From Aurantibacillus circumpalustris (GTDB lineage Bacteria > Bacteroidota > Bacteroidia > B-17B0 > Aurantibacillaceae): a stretch of DNA of 64,000 nucleotides. Numbering within the stretch: the first letter of the stretch is position 1; every line of letters begins with the position of its first letter. Positions 6,987-15,301 of the stretch are shown here, one piece after another. A program made the translations under genes and the position numbers. The stretch lies in contig NZ_CP121197.1 of the NCBI RefSeq assembly GCF_029625215.1, forward strand, positions 3,906,001-3,970,000. Direction: 5' to 3'. Under the pieces are notes generated by a model. It was not told the DNA's origin. It saw only the letters and a list, made by a program, of their open reading frames with translations, and searched no databases.

Positions 6987-8402
6987 ATGATTATTGGGAG
7001 AATAAAAGAAATTGAACTTCTAAATAAAAATTATAAATCGTCTAAATCTGAATTTATAGCGCTTTACGGAAGACGTAGAGTTGGAAAAACTTATTTGGTA
7101 CGCACGTTGTTTAAAAAAGAATTTACCTTTCAATTAACAGGTCTCGCTCAGGCTGGTCTTCAAGATCAACTAATCAATTTCAATATGGCCGCTCAAGAAC
7201 AAGGCCTCCTGAAAAAGAAAAAAAATGCTACTAACTGGATGGAAGCGTTTCAACAAATACGTGAGGGTATTCAGAGGTCTAATCAAAAGAAAAAGATAAT
7301 TTTTATTGATGAACTGCCTTGGTTCGATACCCCTCAAGCTTCCTTTATACCAGCCCTAGAGCATTTTTGGAACAGTTGGGTTTCTGCTCGTAAAGATGTA
7401 CTCTTAATTGTATGCGGTTCTGCTGCTTCATGGATGATTCATAAACTCATCAATAATAAAGGAGGATTACACAATCGCGTAACCCAAAAAATAAAAATCG
7501 AACCATTTACATTAAGTGAATGTGAACAGTTACTCCGGTACAAGAAAATAAACATAGATAAATATCAAACAATTCAGCTTTACATGGTGTTAGGGGGTAT
7601 TCCCTTTTATTGGGATGCCGTGCAGAAGGGACAAAGTGCAGCCCAAACAATCGATAAATTATGCTTCGACGCGAATGGTTTACTTACAAGTGAATTTCAG
7701 AATCTATATGCCTCCTTATTTAGCAAAGCTGAAAGACACAAAGCAATTGTGCTGGCCCTTTCCAAAAAAAATAAAGGATTAACGCGCTCTGAAGTAAGTC
7801 AAAGCAGCAAACTAGCTAACGGTGGTGGGCTAACAAGACTTCTAGATGAATTAGAAGAAAGTGGTTTTATAAGAAAATACACCCCATTTGGTAAAAAATC
7901 ACGCAATAGTTTGTATCAACTCAGTGATTTTTTCACTTTGTTTCACTTAAAATTTATGGAAGGCCAAAAGTCTTTTGCTAAAAATTATTGGGTAAAAATG
8001 ATTGATCATCCAACTCAAAGAGCTTGGAGTGGTTATGCTTTTGAGCAAGTTTGTCTGGCTCATATTCTCCAAATTAAACAAGCGCTAGGAATAAGCGGCG
8101 TTGAAACACAAGTATCTTCATGGAAAACACTTTTAGAAAAAGATGGTGCGCAGATTGATTTAGTGATAGATCGCCGAGACGGTGTCATTAATCTTTGTGA
8201 AATGAAATTTTCAATAAACCAGTTTAGCATCGACAAAAAATACGATTCGGTGTTGCGGAACAAAACTGGTGCTTTTAAAAGGGAAACAAAAACACGAAAA
8301 GCCCTTTTTATTACTCTTATTACTACCTTCGGCTTGCAAAACAACGCCTACTCTGGCAATATACAGAACGACTTAAAAATGGATGTTTTGTTTCATCCAT
8401 AA
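6987..8402 (+). CDS. Archaeal-type AAA ATPase with C-terminal DUF234-like nuclease domain
   Basis: A 471-aa protein. I chose the ATG at 6987, giving MIIGRIKEIELLN, the usual N-terminus of this family; the longer frame from 6945 would run through an operator-like repeat. Walker A is YGRRRVGKTYL, Walker B is IIFIDELPWFD, and sensor residues follow in LIVCGSAASWM. A winged-helix segment (about 260-320) follows. The C-terminal part (about 370-470) contains the motif GAQIDLVIDRRDGVINLCEMKF, which fits the D...E-x-K arrangement of PD-(D/E)XK nucleases in DUF234-type ATPases. Its physiological role is unknown; such genes are often mobile. It converges with the CoiA-like gene, with 3 bases between them. 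Confidence 0.85.
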   Translation: MIIGRIKEIELLNKNYKSSKSEFIALYGRRRVGKTYLVRTLFKKEFTFQLTGLAQAGLQDQLINFNMAAQEQGLLKKKKNATNWMEAFQQIREGIQRSNQKKKIIFIDELPWFDTPQASFIPALEHFWNSWVSARKDVLLIVCGSAASWMIHKLINNKGGLHNRVTQKIKIEPFTLSECEQLLRYKKINIDKYQTIQLYMVLGGIPFYWDAVQKGQSAAQTIDKLCFDANGLLTSEFQNLYASLFSKAERHKAIVLALSKKNKGLTRSEVSQSSKLANGGGLTRLLDELEESGFIRKYTPFGKKSRNSLYQLSDFFTLFHLKFMEGQKSFAKNYWVKMIDHPTQRAWSGYAFEQVCLAHILQIKQALGISGVETQVSSWKTLLEKDGAQIDLVIDRRDGVINLCEMKFSINQFSIDKKYDSVLRNKTGAFKRETKTRKALFITLITTFGLQNNAYSGNIQNDLKMDVLFHP

Positions 8403-8405
8403 ATT

Positions 8406-9266
8406 TTAATTCCCACAATACTTCTCAGCAAACTTCAATTTTGATATTTTAGTACCGACACCGGATTTTTTTCCTATTCCGGAATTAACGTAATAAAGGA
8501 ATTCTACTCCAAAATCAATAAATACAGGTCTTGCTGTTCCTTGCCATGAACGGCGTGGATGTTCCCAAATAAATTCTGTTTTACCAAAACTATAGTCTTC
8601 ATTGTTTTCCTTGTATAAATCCAGTAATTCAAAGTTCAACTTAAGAACAAATTGTTCGCGATTAACAAACTTGTGTTCTGAAAGGTTCAAACTAAACACT
8701 TTTTCTTGTATGTTATGGGTGAGTCCATTCCTCACCAATAAGTCTCTTACTTTCTCGTGTTTTACCTGCCAGTCTTCGATAATGAGTGAATTTTTTAGTG
8801 CTGGATAATTCGTAGCAGAGAATTCATCAAGAATATGAATTTTCCAATTTTTCAAATACGCTTCGTCAAAAATTTGAAACGTATCTTTAAACTTTATGCC
8901 GTTAATGACCCAAATCATCTTATCACCATAAAAATTTTCACGCGTTTTAATTATCTCTGACGAAATAGGTGAATTTTGAAACTCAAACACAATTCCCTCT
9001 TTATTGATTACATCAGCAATGTGGTAAATGTCATCCTTTTGAACTTTTATTTCCGAATCATCTTCTCCAAATAATTTCTTCCAATCTCTGTGCCATTGGG
9101 TCTCTGGCTCCGACCACGAATCGCAATTTTCAGATTTTGTGTGCGACCAATGCCACACATTTTTCGCACCACATTTCGCTAAAACTTCTTGTTTACAATG
9201 CAGACAAATACCTTTTAATTTAGGTTCTGCTTCCGCCCTTTGATTATTATAAATAGCAAACTGCAT
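8406..9266 (-). CDS. coiA: CoiA-like competence nuclease
   Basis: A 286-aa protein resembling CoiA. The N-terminal zinc-binding-like region has CLHCKQEVLAKCG followed by WHWSH; the nuclease-like core has WHRDWKKLF and then HIADVINKEGIVFEFQNSPIS, matching the D-x-n-E-x-Q...S pattern of this PD-(D/E)XK branch. CoiA proteins take part in natural transformation in Firmicutes (known); the role in Bacteroidota is not established. The C-terminal 120 residues are specific to this protein. It converges with the ATPase gene to its left. Confidence 0.7.
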   Translation of the reverse strand: MQFAIYNNQRAEAEPKLKGICLHCKQEVLAKCGAKNVWHWSHTKSENCDSWSEPETQWHRDWKKLFGEDDSEIKVQKDDIYHIADVINKEGIVFEFQNSPISSEIIKTRENFYGDKMIWVINGIKFKDTFQIFDEAYLKNWKIHILDEFSATNYPALKNSLIIEDWQVKHEKVRDLLVRNGLTHNIQEKVFSLNLSEHKFVNREQFVLKLNFELLDLYKENNEDYSFGKTEFIWEHPRRSWQGTARPVFIDFGVEFLYYVNSGIGKKSGVGTKISKLKFAEKYCGN

Positions 9267-9312
9267 TAACTTTTATCTCGCAAAAGTAATGAAATGATTC
9301 CGTCGCAAAAAT

Positions 9313-9660
9313 TCAATTTCTGGGAGCTCCCGCATCTAACCAACATTTTATTCTTTCTCGATCTTCTAAACTAAGTGCCGATCTCTTGGGCATATCTTTC
9401 GTGTACAATACACGTTTCGAGAGAGTGCCGTTATTTACCCGAATAATTAACCCCTCATATGTTGTCAAATTTCCATTCGAAGACTTTGCATCATGACAAC
9501 CGGAGCTTGTACAATTAGCGTCAATTAAAGGCTTAATTGTACTTGTGTAGGAAGCATTTATAGAAGAACAATCCAGATTCTTGTACTCGTCTTCCTTTTT
9601 ACCACAGCTCCAGTTGCAAATGCAATTGACAAAAAAAAGTAAATAAATTAGTTTCTTCAT
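9313..9660 (-). CDS. Small lipoprotein with cytochrome-c-like (C-x4-CH) motif
   Basis: A 115-aa protein with a lipoprotein signal peptide (lipid-anchored Cys in NWSCGKK). The body has STIKPLIDANCTSSGCHDA, an expanded haem-binding-type motif C-x4-CH, and a later KDMPKRSALSLEDRERIKCWLDAGAP. The latter matches the C-terminal signature of planctomycete-type cytochrome c domains, where Met can be the second haem ligand. The gene follows another lipoprotein gene with no gap (stop at 9661), so they form one operon with the Met/His-rich outer-membrane protein. A redox or metal-related periplasmic role is likely. Confidence 0.7.
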   Translation of the reverse strand: MKKLIYLLFFVNCICNWSCGKKEDEYKNLDCSSINASYTSTIKPLIDANCTSSGCHDAKSSNGNLTTYEGLIIRVNNGTLSKRVLYTKDMPKRSALSLEDRERIKCWLDAGAPRN

Positions 9661-10053
9661 TTAATGACCTACGTCCAAAGTTACTTCTTTCAGTTTTTTT
9701 CTTTCGCTCCACTTTATCTCTGTTGCCATACCTCCTGAAACTTCTTTGTTGGCAATACTATCGTAACCCACCGCGTATAAATAGTAATTACCCGCTCTAA
9801 GTCCTTCTACATGCACATGATTCTCATCCTCTTCACCCAATAATTTAAGATCGTAATTTGAAGTTGGATCAGATGGTTCGCTTTTTGCATCAAACTTTAC
9901 ATAAAGCGTGCTGGCCTTAATTGGTGTATCGTGATGATAAACCAACACATGAATTTCTGCATCTCCACCAATATCATTTTTCTTGCATGAATAATTAAAG
10001 GCTAATAGAACAGTTGAGAGTAAAACGAATTTTGCATTTTTAAGTGTTTTCAT
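9661..10053 (-). CDS. Lipoprotein of unknown function
   Basis: A 130-aa protein with a lipoprotein signal (FNYSCKK). The mature part looks like a small beta-sandwich (AEIHVLVYHHDTPIKASTLYVKF... GLRAGNYYLYAVGYDS), reminiscent of prealbumin-like or carboxypeptidase-regulatory folds. A histidine pair occurs in YHHDTPI and another His in ENHVHVEG, which fits metal handling, but that is inference. It sits 9 bases after the outer-membrane protein gene in the same operon. Confidence 0.6.
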   Translation of the reverse strand: MKTLKNAKFVLLSTVLLAFNYSCKKNDIGGDAEIHVLVYHHDTPIKASTLYVKFDAKSEPSDPTSNYDLKLLGEEDENHVHVEGLRAGNYYLYAVGYDSIANKEVSGGMATEIKWSERKKLKEVTLDVGH

Positions 10054-10062
10054 ATTTGTTTT

Positions 10063-11103
10063 TTAAAAGGTTAATGACCATGAGGTCGTAAATAAATTTT
10101 TTGTTGGCATTTGAAGTCCGTTAAGCTTTTGAAAGAATGGTAAACCATACTCAAAACTCAGCCGATTTTTTTTAAGGAACCCTCTTTTGCCGTTGAGCGA
10201 GGAACCGAGATGAATAAAAGCTTGCAGTCCCCCATAATTAGAAGGATTAGCAGCTATTTCTTCACATGAGTTTAATGAAGGATCTCGCCCATTAATCTTA
10301 TCTGAATAAAGAAATTCTGCTCGTAAAGAACTACTAATCACTCTTAGCCATTTTAGAGAAGTCCAAGCATTAAAGTTTAATTCATTGCCCAGTTTGTATT
10401 CGTTGGAGTTATAGTAAGGCCTCAAGATAGAGCCAAGCTGGACACTCCAAGTTATTCTGTTCTTTTTTTGGATATAACTTAGGCTTGGCATTAAATCAAA
10501 ACTTCCTGAACCTAACTGCATGTCATAGGGATACCGTTGATCTGCATACATGGCACTGTGCTGTGCTCCTTGAGCGTTAATACTTCCAAACGGTAAATTT
10601 AATCCCATGCTCAGTAAAAACTCTTTCTCTGATTTTTTTATCACAGACCAAAGCACATAGAGTTTCATATCGCCCAAGCCGTTAGTAGACATGCTATGCC
10701 TGTGAAATTTTGTTCCAGAAGGCATAGTCATTTCCATGTAATTACTTGTGTAATGAAACATGCCCATCAAGGTTATTTTATCACTTAAACCGTACATAAG
10801 CATCAGCATGTGCATATCCATCTGCATGAGGTCGGGAGAGGTTCGGTAATTTAAGAGCACATCAGTAGCATTGATTGCTTGTGATCCTTCTAATAAACCG
10901 GACATGTTCATCCGCATCATTCTGTACGAAACCATCCATTCTCCTTTCATGTGAGTGTGGCTAATCATAACACCAGCTGGAACTTCATACTTGTTGCAGG
11001 AGCAATACTCTTCACTTACACAGGTAGTGTCGGAATAATTTTGTTGCGCTTTTATAGAGCTACCAATTAGTAGCCCTAAAAGCAAGATTAATTTACAATA
11101 CAT
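10063..11103 (-). CDS. Met/His-rich outer-membrane protein, probable copper-related
   Basis: A 346-aa protein with a signal peptide ending at SIKAQQ. Its N-terminal third is exceptionally rich in Met and His (MISHTHMKGEWMVSYRMM, MRMNMSGL, MQMDMHMLMLMYG, HRHSMSTNG). The remainder alternates aromatic and polar residues in beta strands and ends in F (SWSLTF), as expected of an outer-membrane barrel. Met/His clusters are typical of Cu(I)/Cu(II)-binding proteins. Together with an SCO protein and Cys-motif protein nearby this suggests copper export or sequestration. Substrate and family are inferred, not proven. Confidence 0.65.
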   Translation of the reverse strand: MYCKLILLLGLLIGSSIKAQQNYSDTTCVSEEYCSCNKYEVPAGVMISHTHMKGEWMVSYRMMRMNMSGLLEGSQAINATDVLLNYRTSPDLMQMDMHMLMLMYGLSDKITLMGMFHYTSNYMEMTMPSGTKFHRHSMSTNGLGDMKLYVLWSVIKKSEKEFLLSMGLNLPFGSINAQGAQHSAMYADQRYPYDMQLGSGSFDLMPSLSYIQKKNRITWSVQLGSILRPYYNSNEYKLGNELNFNAWTSLKWLRVISSSLRAEFLYSDKINGRDPSLNSCEEIAANPSNYGGLQAFIHLGSSLNGKRGFLKKNRLSFEYGLPFFQKLNGLQMPTKNLFTTSWSLTF

Positions 11104-11179
11104 TGCAGGTATAGTTAGATTATTTCAACATGTATCACCCTTGTGAATACGTAGTTTAATTAAATAAAGTTTATTGAAA

Positions 11180-11605
11180 CTATGCTAACTGCGGTGGGCG
11201 AAATACCGACTTAAGAGACGCTTCAGGTAATGAAGCATTGTATCGAGAAAAATTAAAAAGAATTAGTTCGTTTGAGGTATTGATAAATTCATTAGAAAAT
11301 GATTTTTGTGAATAGAGTTGAATGCTTTGTTTTTTTAAATCTGGAAATTTTTTCTCGCTTTGTTCTTTTTCCTTCAATTTTTTAGTTAAGAAACATTTTC
11401 CTTTGCAAATAGAAACTGCATCGAAACGGTTGACACAAAGGTTTTGGGAGATGTATTGTTTATTCGCATTATAATACCCTAAAATAAATAAACCAGAAAC
11501 AGACTGAAACAGGATAAGGGCTAAAAATAATATTGAGAATATATTTTTCAATGTGATGCAAAGGTACTGCCAAAAAATTATTATGGCAAATAAATTTACC
11601 AGCAA
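11180..11605 (-). CDS. Small membrane-anchored protein with C-x-G-x-C motif (copper locus)
   Basis: Up to 141 aa. One hydrophobic segment (FSILFLALILFQSVSGLFIL) is followed by QNLCVNRFDAVSICKGKCFLTKKLKE, a CxGKC motif seen in a small Bacteroidota family that accompanies copper genes. The ATG at 11605 gives a long N-terminus; a TTG at 11551 gives the more usual MKNIFSILF start and may be the real one. It lies at the head of the operon running to 9313, about 76 bases before the outer-membrane protein gene. Function is unknown; a metal-binding or assembly role is likely from context. Confidence 0.6.
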   Translation of the reverse strand: MLVNLFAIIIFWQYLCITLKNIFSILFLALILFQSVSGLFILGYYNANKQYISQNLCVNRFDAVSICKGKCFLTKKLKEKEQSEKKFPDLKKQSIQLYSQKSFSNEFINTSNELILFNFSRYNASLPEASLKSVFRPPQLA

Positions 11606-11675
11606 TTAGACAGTAGAAGTCTTTGAAAAAGACGAGTATCTGTCTTAGTGCTGGTAATCCCTCCCGATAGCTATC

Positions 11676-13082
11676 AAATTGGCGTCAAGGTAATTCTAAT
11701 GAAATTAACTTTTATGTATTGATAATTAAGAAGATAGAGGAATAAAAAAGTTTCCTGCTTGCTGTATTTTAATTGCGCTAACAAAACAAAATATGCGCAC
11801 AGGAAACCATTTCAAAAATAAAATTATCTCTTTAAAAGAAAGACTAAAAGAATTAAGAATTTATTCACTTTCTCATTCATGCAATTTTCAAAAGCGACGA
11901 ACCAAAAAAATCGATCCTTTAAATTTGATTTTGAGTTTTTACAATTGTAACCTAAATGGTTCGTTTTCTCTTTCTGGCTGGGCTTTTCATCTAAGTCAAC
12001 TTATAAATAAACCGATTTCGAAACAGGCTATTTTTGAGCGAGTTGATGCTGATTTTATAAATTTATGTCGCGAACTTTTAAATAGATCTTTTAATTCTAA
12101 GCGCACGGTAAATAAATTCATGAAAAAATTCAGTAATGTTTACATTCAAGATAGCACCTGTATTCACTTACCAAGCTCATTGTATGAATTTTATCAGGGA
12201 AATAAAACTTACACAGGTAATCACTCCGTTGCGAAGATTCAGGTTATCTATAATTTAATGAAGAATACATTTGAAGAACTAATGGTTACTTCTTTTACCA
12301 GAAATGATCAGGCAGCTTCCGCTGACATCTTGCAATATATTAGCGCGGGCGACTTAATAGTAAGGGATTTAGGTTATTTTGTTTTAAGATCTCTTAAAGA
12401 GATTCTTAAGAAAGGAGCGCATTTTATTTGTCCATTACGAAAAGATGTTCATTTGTTTTTCCCACATAACAATCAACTCATTGATTTGAAGAAGCTATTA
12501 AAAAACAAAAAGTATTTGAAACAGACTGTTCTTTTAGGTAAAGAAGAAAAAGTACCTGTTACACTTTTTGCAATTAAATTAGATCGTAAAACAGCAAGCT
12601 ATAGACAAAAATGCGCTATTCAGGATCGTGACAGAAGAAAAAAACTTACAATAGAAAAACTTCATTTATTAGGATGGGATGTTTTTGTAAGTTCTTGTGC
12701 AGACCTTGAACCACAAGTAATACAAGATATTTACAAAATAAGGTGGCATATAGAAATAGTTTTTAAATCATGGAAAAGTCATCTAAAATTAGAAAAAAAC
12801 ATCCCTAAAAGACTAAACCGACCATTTATTCCTGAAGCAATTATTTACCTCACCTTACTTTTGACTGTCTTATTTATAATGCCTGTATACCGACTAGCAA
12901 TAAAAACATTTAAGGGTATAAGCTTAATAAAAACAACAAGATTTATTGTAGGATTAATGCCGCGATCGGATTGGACCTTAAGTCAAGTACAACTTAATAA
13001 CAGTCGAAGATTAATAACCTACGAAACAAGGAATAGAGCGAACTTTACCGATAAAGTGGCATTTTTAACTTGACGCCAATTC
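11676..13082 (+). mobile_element. IS4-family insertion sequence, apparently complete
   Basis: A 1,407-bp element bounded by inverted ends AATTGGCGTCAAG (left, from 11677) and its complement CTTGACGCCAATT (right, ending 13081). It is flanked by a 10-bp direct repeat GATAGCTATC at 11666-11675 and 13083-13092, read as the target-site duplication. The duplicated sequence is itself a perfect palindrome, so the ends can also be read as longer 24-bp inverted repeats with one mismatch. It carries one intact transposase gene. The insertion lies between the copper operon and the SCO gene. Confidence 0.85.
11793..13073 (+). CDS. IS4-family DDE transposase
   Basis: A 426-aa transposase. Catalytic residues can be placed at Asp120 (VYIQDSTCI), Asp192 (LIVRDLGYF) and Glu321 (IRWHIEIVFKSWK). 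The last motif is the Y-(2)-R-(3)-E-(6)-K signature of IS4 transposases. The frame is uninterrupted, so the element may still be active. The stop codon lies 9 bases inside the right end. Confidence 0.92.
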   Translation: MRTGNHFKNKIISLKERLKELRIYSLSHSCNFQKRRTKKIDPLNLILSFYNCNLNGSFSLSGWAFHLSQLINKPISKQAIFERVDADFINLCRELLNRSFNSKRTVNKFMKKFSNVYIQDSTCIHLPSSLYEFYQGNKTYTGNHSVAKIQVIYNLMKNTFEELMVTSFTRNDQAASADILQYISAGDLIVRDLGYFVLRSLKEILKKGAHFICPLRKDVHLFFPHNNQLIDLKKLLKNKKYLKQTVLLGKEEKVPVTLFAIKLDRKTASYRQKCAIQDRDRRKKLTIEKLHLLGWDVFVSSCADLEPQVIQDIYKIRWHIEIVFKSWKSHLKLEKNIPKRLNRPFIPEAIIYLTLLLTVLFIMPVYRLAIKTFKGISLIKTTRFIVGLMPRSDWTLSQVQLNNSRRLITYETRNRANFTDKVAFLT

Positions 13083-13154
13083 GATAGCTATCAGGATTGT
13101 GCTTAAAGGTTTATTTAAAACATTGATAATAAGCCTTACAAACACTTAATCGCA

Positions 13155-13176
13155 GACAGTTCTTTTTTGAACTGTC
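13155..13176. terminator. Hairpin terminator after the SCO gene
   Basis: GACAGTTC-TTTTTT-GAACTGTC is a perfect 8-bp stem with a T-only loop, 10 bases beyond the stop codon of the SCO gene. It probably ends the SCO transcript on the minus strand and would separate that gene from the copper operon even without the IS. Confidence 0.55.
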
Positions 13177-13185
13177 AGTCTAGGA

Positions 13186-13803
13186 TTAGAATTGTTCTTT
13201 TAATAAGAGTTTTATATCCGCAATAAGGCGTTCGGTTTCAGAAGATTCTGTACCATTATATACACCGCGAATATTTTTATTTTTGTCAATCAATAATAAT
13301 CCACCACCATGCACGAGCCCATCAGTCTCCGTGCTATCGGGATAAGCTATTGTAAAATAATCTCTTTCAGCCATTTTATAAATGCTATCCTCATTTCCGG
13401 TAACAAAATACCATTTTTTCGAAGATACACCGAGATTTTTCGCGAACTCATTTAATTTATAAATACTATCCCTTTTTGGATCAATTGTATGAGAAAGAAA
13501 AAGAACACGCTTATCATCATTAAAAGCTGTATATACTTTTAGCATTTCAATATTCATGAGTGGACAAATGGTGGAACAAGAAAGGAAAATAAAATCAGCT
13601 ACATACACTTTACCTTCAAAATCTGAAGAGTTTACTGTCTGATTTTCTTGATTAATGAATGAAAATTTTGATATTTTTGGATAAACACTTTTTCCATCTA
13701 CAATTATAGGATTACCCAATACAGGAAGCTTTTGTTCCTCACTGGTATTGCATCGCACAAGCATTAAGGATGCAGACAGTAGCAATATTCTAAAGCACTT
13801 CAT
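13186..13803 (-). CDS. SCO1/SenC-family copper chaperone lipoprotein
   Basis: A 205-aa thioredoxin-fold protein with a lipoprotein signal (MLVRCNTSEE). The copper-binding set of the SCO family is complete: Cys76-x3-Cys80 (FLSCSTICP) and His165 (GLVHGGGLLLID). SCO proteins deliver copper to the CuA site of cytochrome c oxidase or act as periplasmic thiol-redox proteins (known). Its neighbours beyond the IS element are metal-type membrane proteins, consistent with a copper role. Length is normal for the family. Confidence 0.88.
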   Translation of the reverse strand: MKCFRILLLSASLMLVRCNTSEEQKLPVLGNPIIVDGKSVYPKISKFSFINQENQTVNSSDFEGKVYVADFIFLSCSTICPLMNIEMLKVYTAFNDDKRVLFLSHTIDPKRDSIYKLNEFAKNLGVSSKKWYFVTGNEDSIYKMAERDYFTIAYPDSTETDGLVHGGGLLLIDKNKNIRGVYNGTESSETERLIADIKLLLKEQF

Positions 13804-13908
13804 TGAACGAAAGTAAGAAAATTACATTTAAAAGAATGGGCTAAATAGAGTCCATTTTAATTTATATTTGTTCGATCTAAACCTGACCAAAGTATCATTA
13901 ACAATCTA

Positions 13909-15273
13909 ATGAAATATTTTAAACTGCTTTTTGCTGACATAGTTAAAAGACCCTCTTTATATTTCTTTATATTTCTTATTGTTTTTGCAATCGACCGCCA
14001 CCACCGATTTGAGGCTAGTGAAGACAAAAACTTCGGCCCCTTTTCAGGAGATGTATTGGAGTATTACACATTCCTCCCAGAATATTTTTTAGACTATAGG
14101 CAAGTAGACGGGATTAATTTTGAAACGAACAAACGCACAGTAGGTATGGCAATCATGTATGCACCGTCTTTCCTTGTAGGTCATTTCATTTCAACAATTA
14201 CCGAAGACCGTCATACCGGTTACACCTACCCCTACCAATACTGTATAAGATGGGGCAGCATCATTTATTGTTTTCTTGGTTTATTTTTTTGTAGAAAAAA
14301 TCTGCTCTTCTTTTTTAAGGAACCCATTGTTTTAGTAGCACTCGTCTGTATATTTTTTGGTACCAATCTATTCTATTACACCTTTTCAACGGGTGAGTTT
14401 GCTCATGCTTATTTATTCTTTCTGTATTCTGTTTTTATTTATGCCACACTAAAATGGATTCTTTTTAAAGAAATACGATTTATTTTATTAATTGGATTTT
14501 TAACGGGATTCATAACATTAGTAAGGCCGACAGGAATTATTATTCTACTCATTCCACTTCTATTTAATATTAGTTCGCTCGACGATTTCATAAAACGCCT
14601 TAAGCTTTTTTTTGCCAAAAAAGGATTACTTTTCTTTGCCCCACTCTTATTTAGTATCCCACTCCTTTTCCAATTGCTGGTATGGAAATTAACGAAAGGA
14701 CATTTTATTTATTACAGCTATGGAAAAGAACGTTTCTTCTTTAACGACCCACAGATACTTAATTTTTTAGTTAGCATTCGAAAAGGCTGGCTGGTATACA
14801 CGCCAATAATGGTCTTTTCTTTAATTGGAATCTTATTGTCAAGAAAATATCTTAAGGAATTTTTTATTCTACTTTGTGTTTTCTTTTGTTTGAATGTATA
14901 TATTCTGAGTTCATGGTGGGACTGGGCCTACGGAGGGTCATTCGGTTGCAGAGCTCTAATTGAATCTTACGCACTCTTGATTTTTCCTCTTGCAGTATTT
15001 ATACAATTTGTTTGGGAATTCAATGCAGAAAAAAAATGGTTGAATAGAAGTCTGCTTACTTCTGTTCTTGTAGTTTTTTATCTACTTATAGAGTTTAATA
15101 TCTTTCAAACATGGCAATATAAATATGGGCGAATTCATTGGAGTGGAATGAATTGGGAAACATACAAATATATTTTTCTCAAAGACATAACAACAGAAGA
15201 AGCAAACTATTTAAATACCAGATATACTCCCCCAGATGCCGACGAAATGTTGGAAGGGAAAAGGGATGAATAA
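13909..15273 (+). CDS. Polytopic membrane protein, glycosyltransferase-39/mannosyltransferase-like
   Basis: A 454-aa protein with roughly ten hydrophobic segments. An early luminal acidic region (FAIDRHH, then FGPFSGDVLEYYTFLPEYFLDYRQVDG) and a late SSWWDWAYGGSFGCRALIESYALL stretch resemble dolichyl-phosphate-sugar-type membrane glycosyltransferases. The family resemblance is moderate. It is followed at 28 bases by the ferredoxin-reductase gene. No other envelope-sugar gene is adjacent, so substrate cannot be guessed. Confidence 0.6.
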   Translation: MKYFKLLFADIVKRPSLYFFIFLIVFAIDRHHRFEASEDKNFGPFSGDVLEYYTFLPEYFLDYRQVDGINFETNKRTVGMAIMYAPSFLVGHFISTITEDRHTGYTYPYQYCIRWGSIIYCFLGLFFCRKNLLFFFKEPIVLVALVCIFFGTNLFYYTFSTGEFAHAYLFFLYSVFIYATLKWILFKEIRFILLIGFLTGFITLVRPTGIIILLIPLLFNISSLDDFIKRLKLFFAKKGLLFFAPLLFSIPLLFQLLVWKLTKGHFIYYSYGKERFFFNDPQILNFLVSIRKGWLVYTPIMVFSLIGILLSRKYLKEFFILLCVFFCLNVYILSSWWDWAYGGSFGCRALIESYALLIFPLAVFIQFVWEFNAEKKWLNRSLLTSVLVVFYLLIEFNIFQTWQYKYGRIHWSGMNWETYKYIFLKDITTEEANYLNTRYTPPDADEMLEGKRDE

Positions 15274-15301
15274 AAGATAAACTTTTCATAATTAGTAATC
15301 T

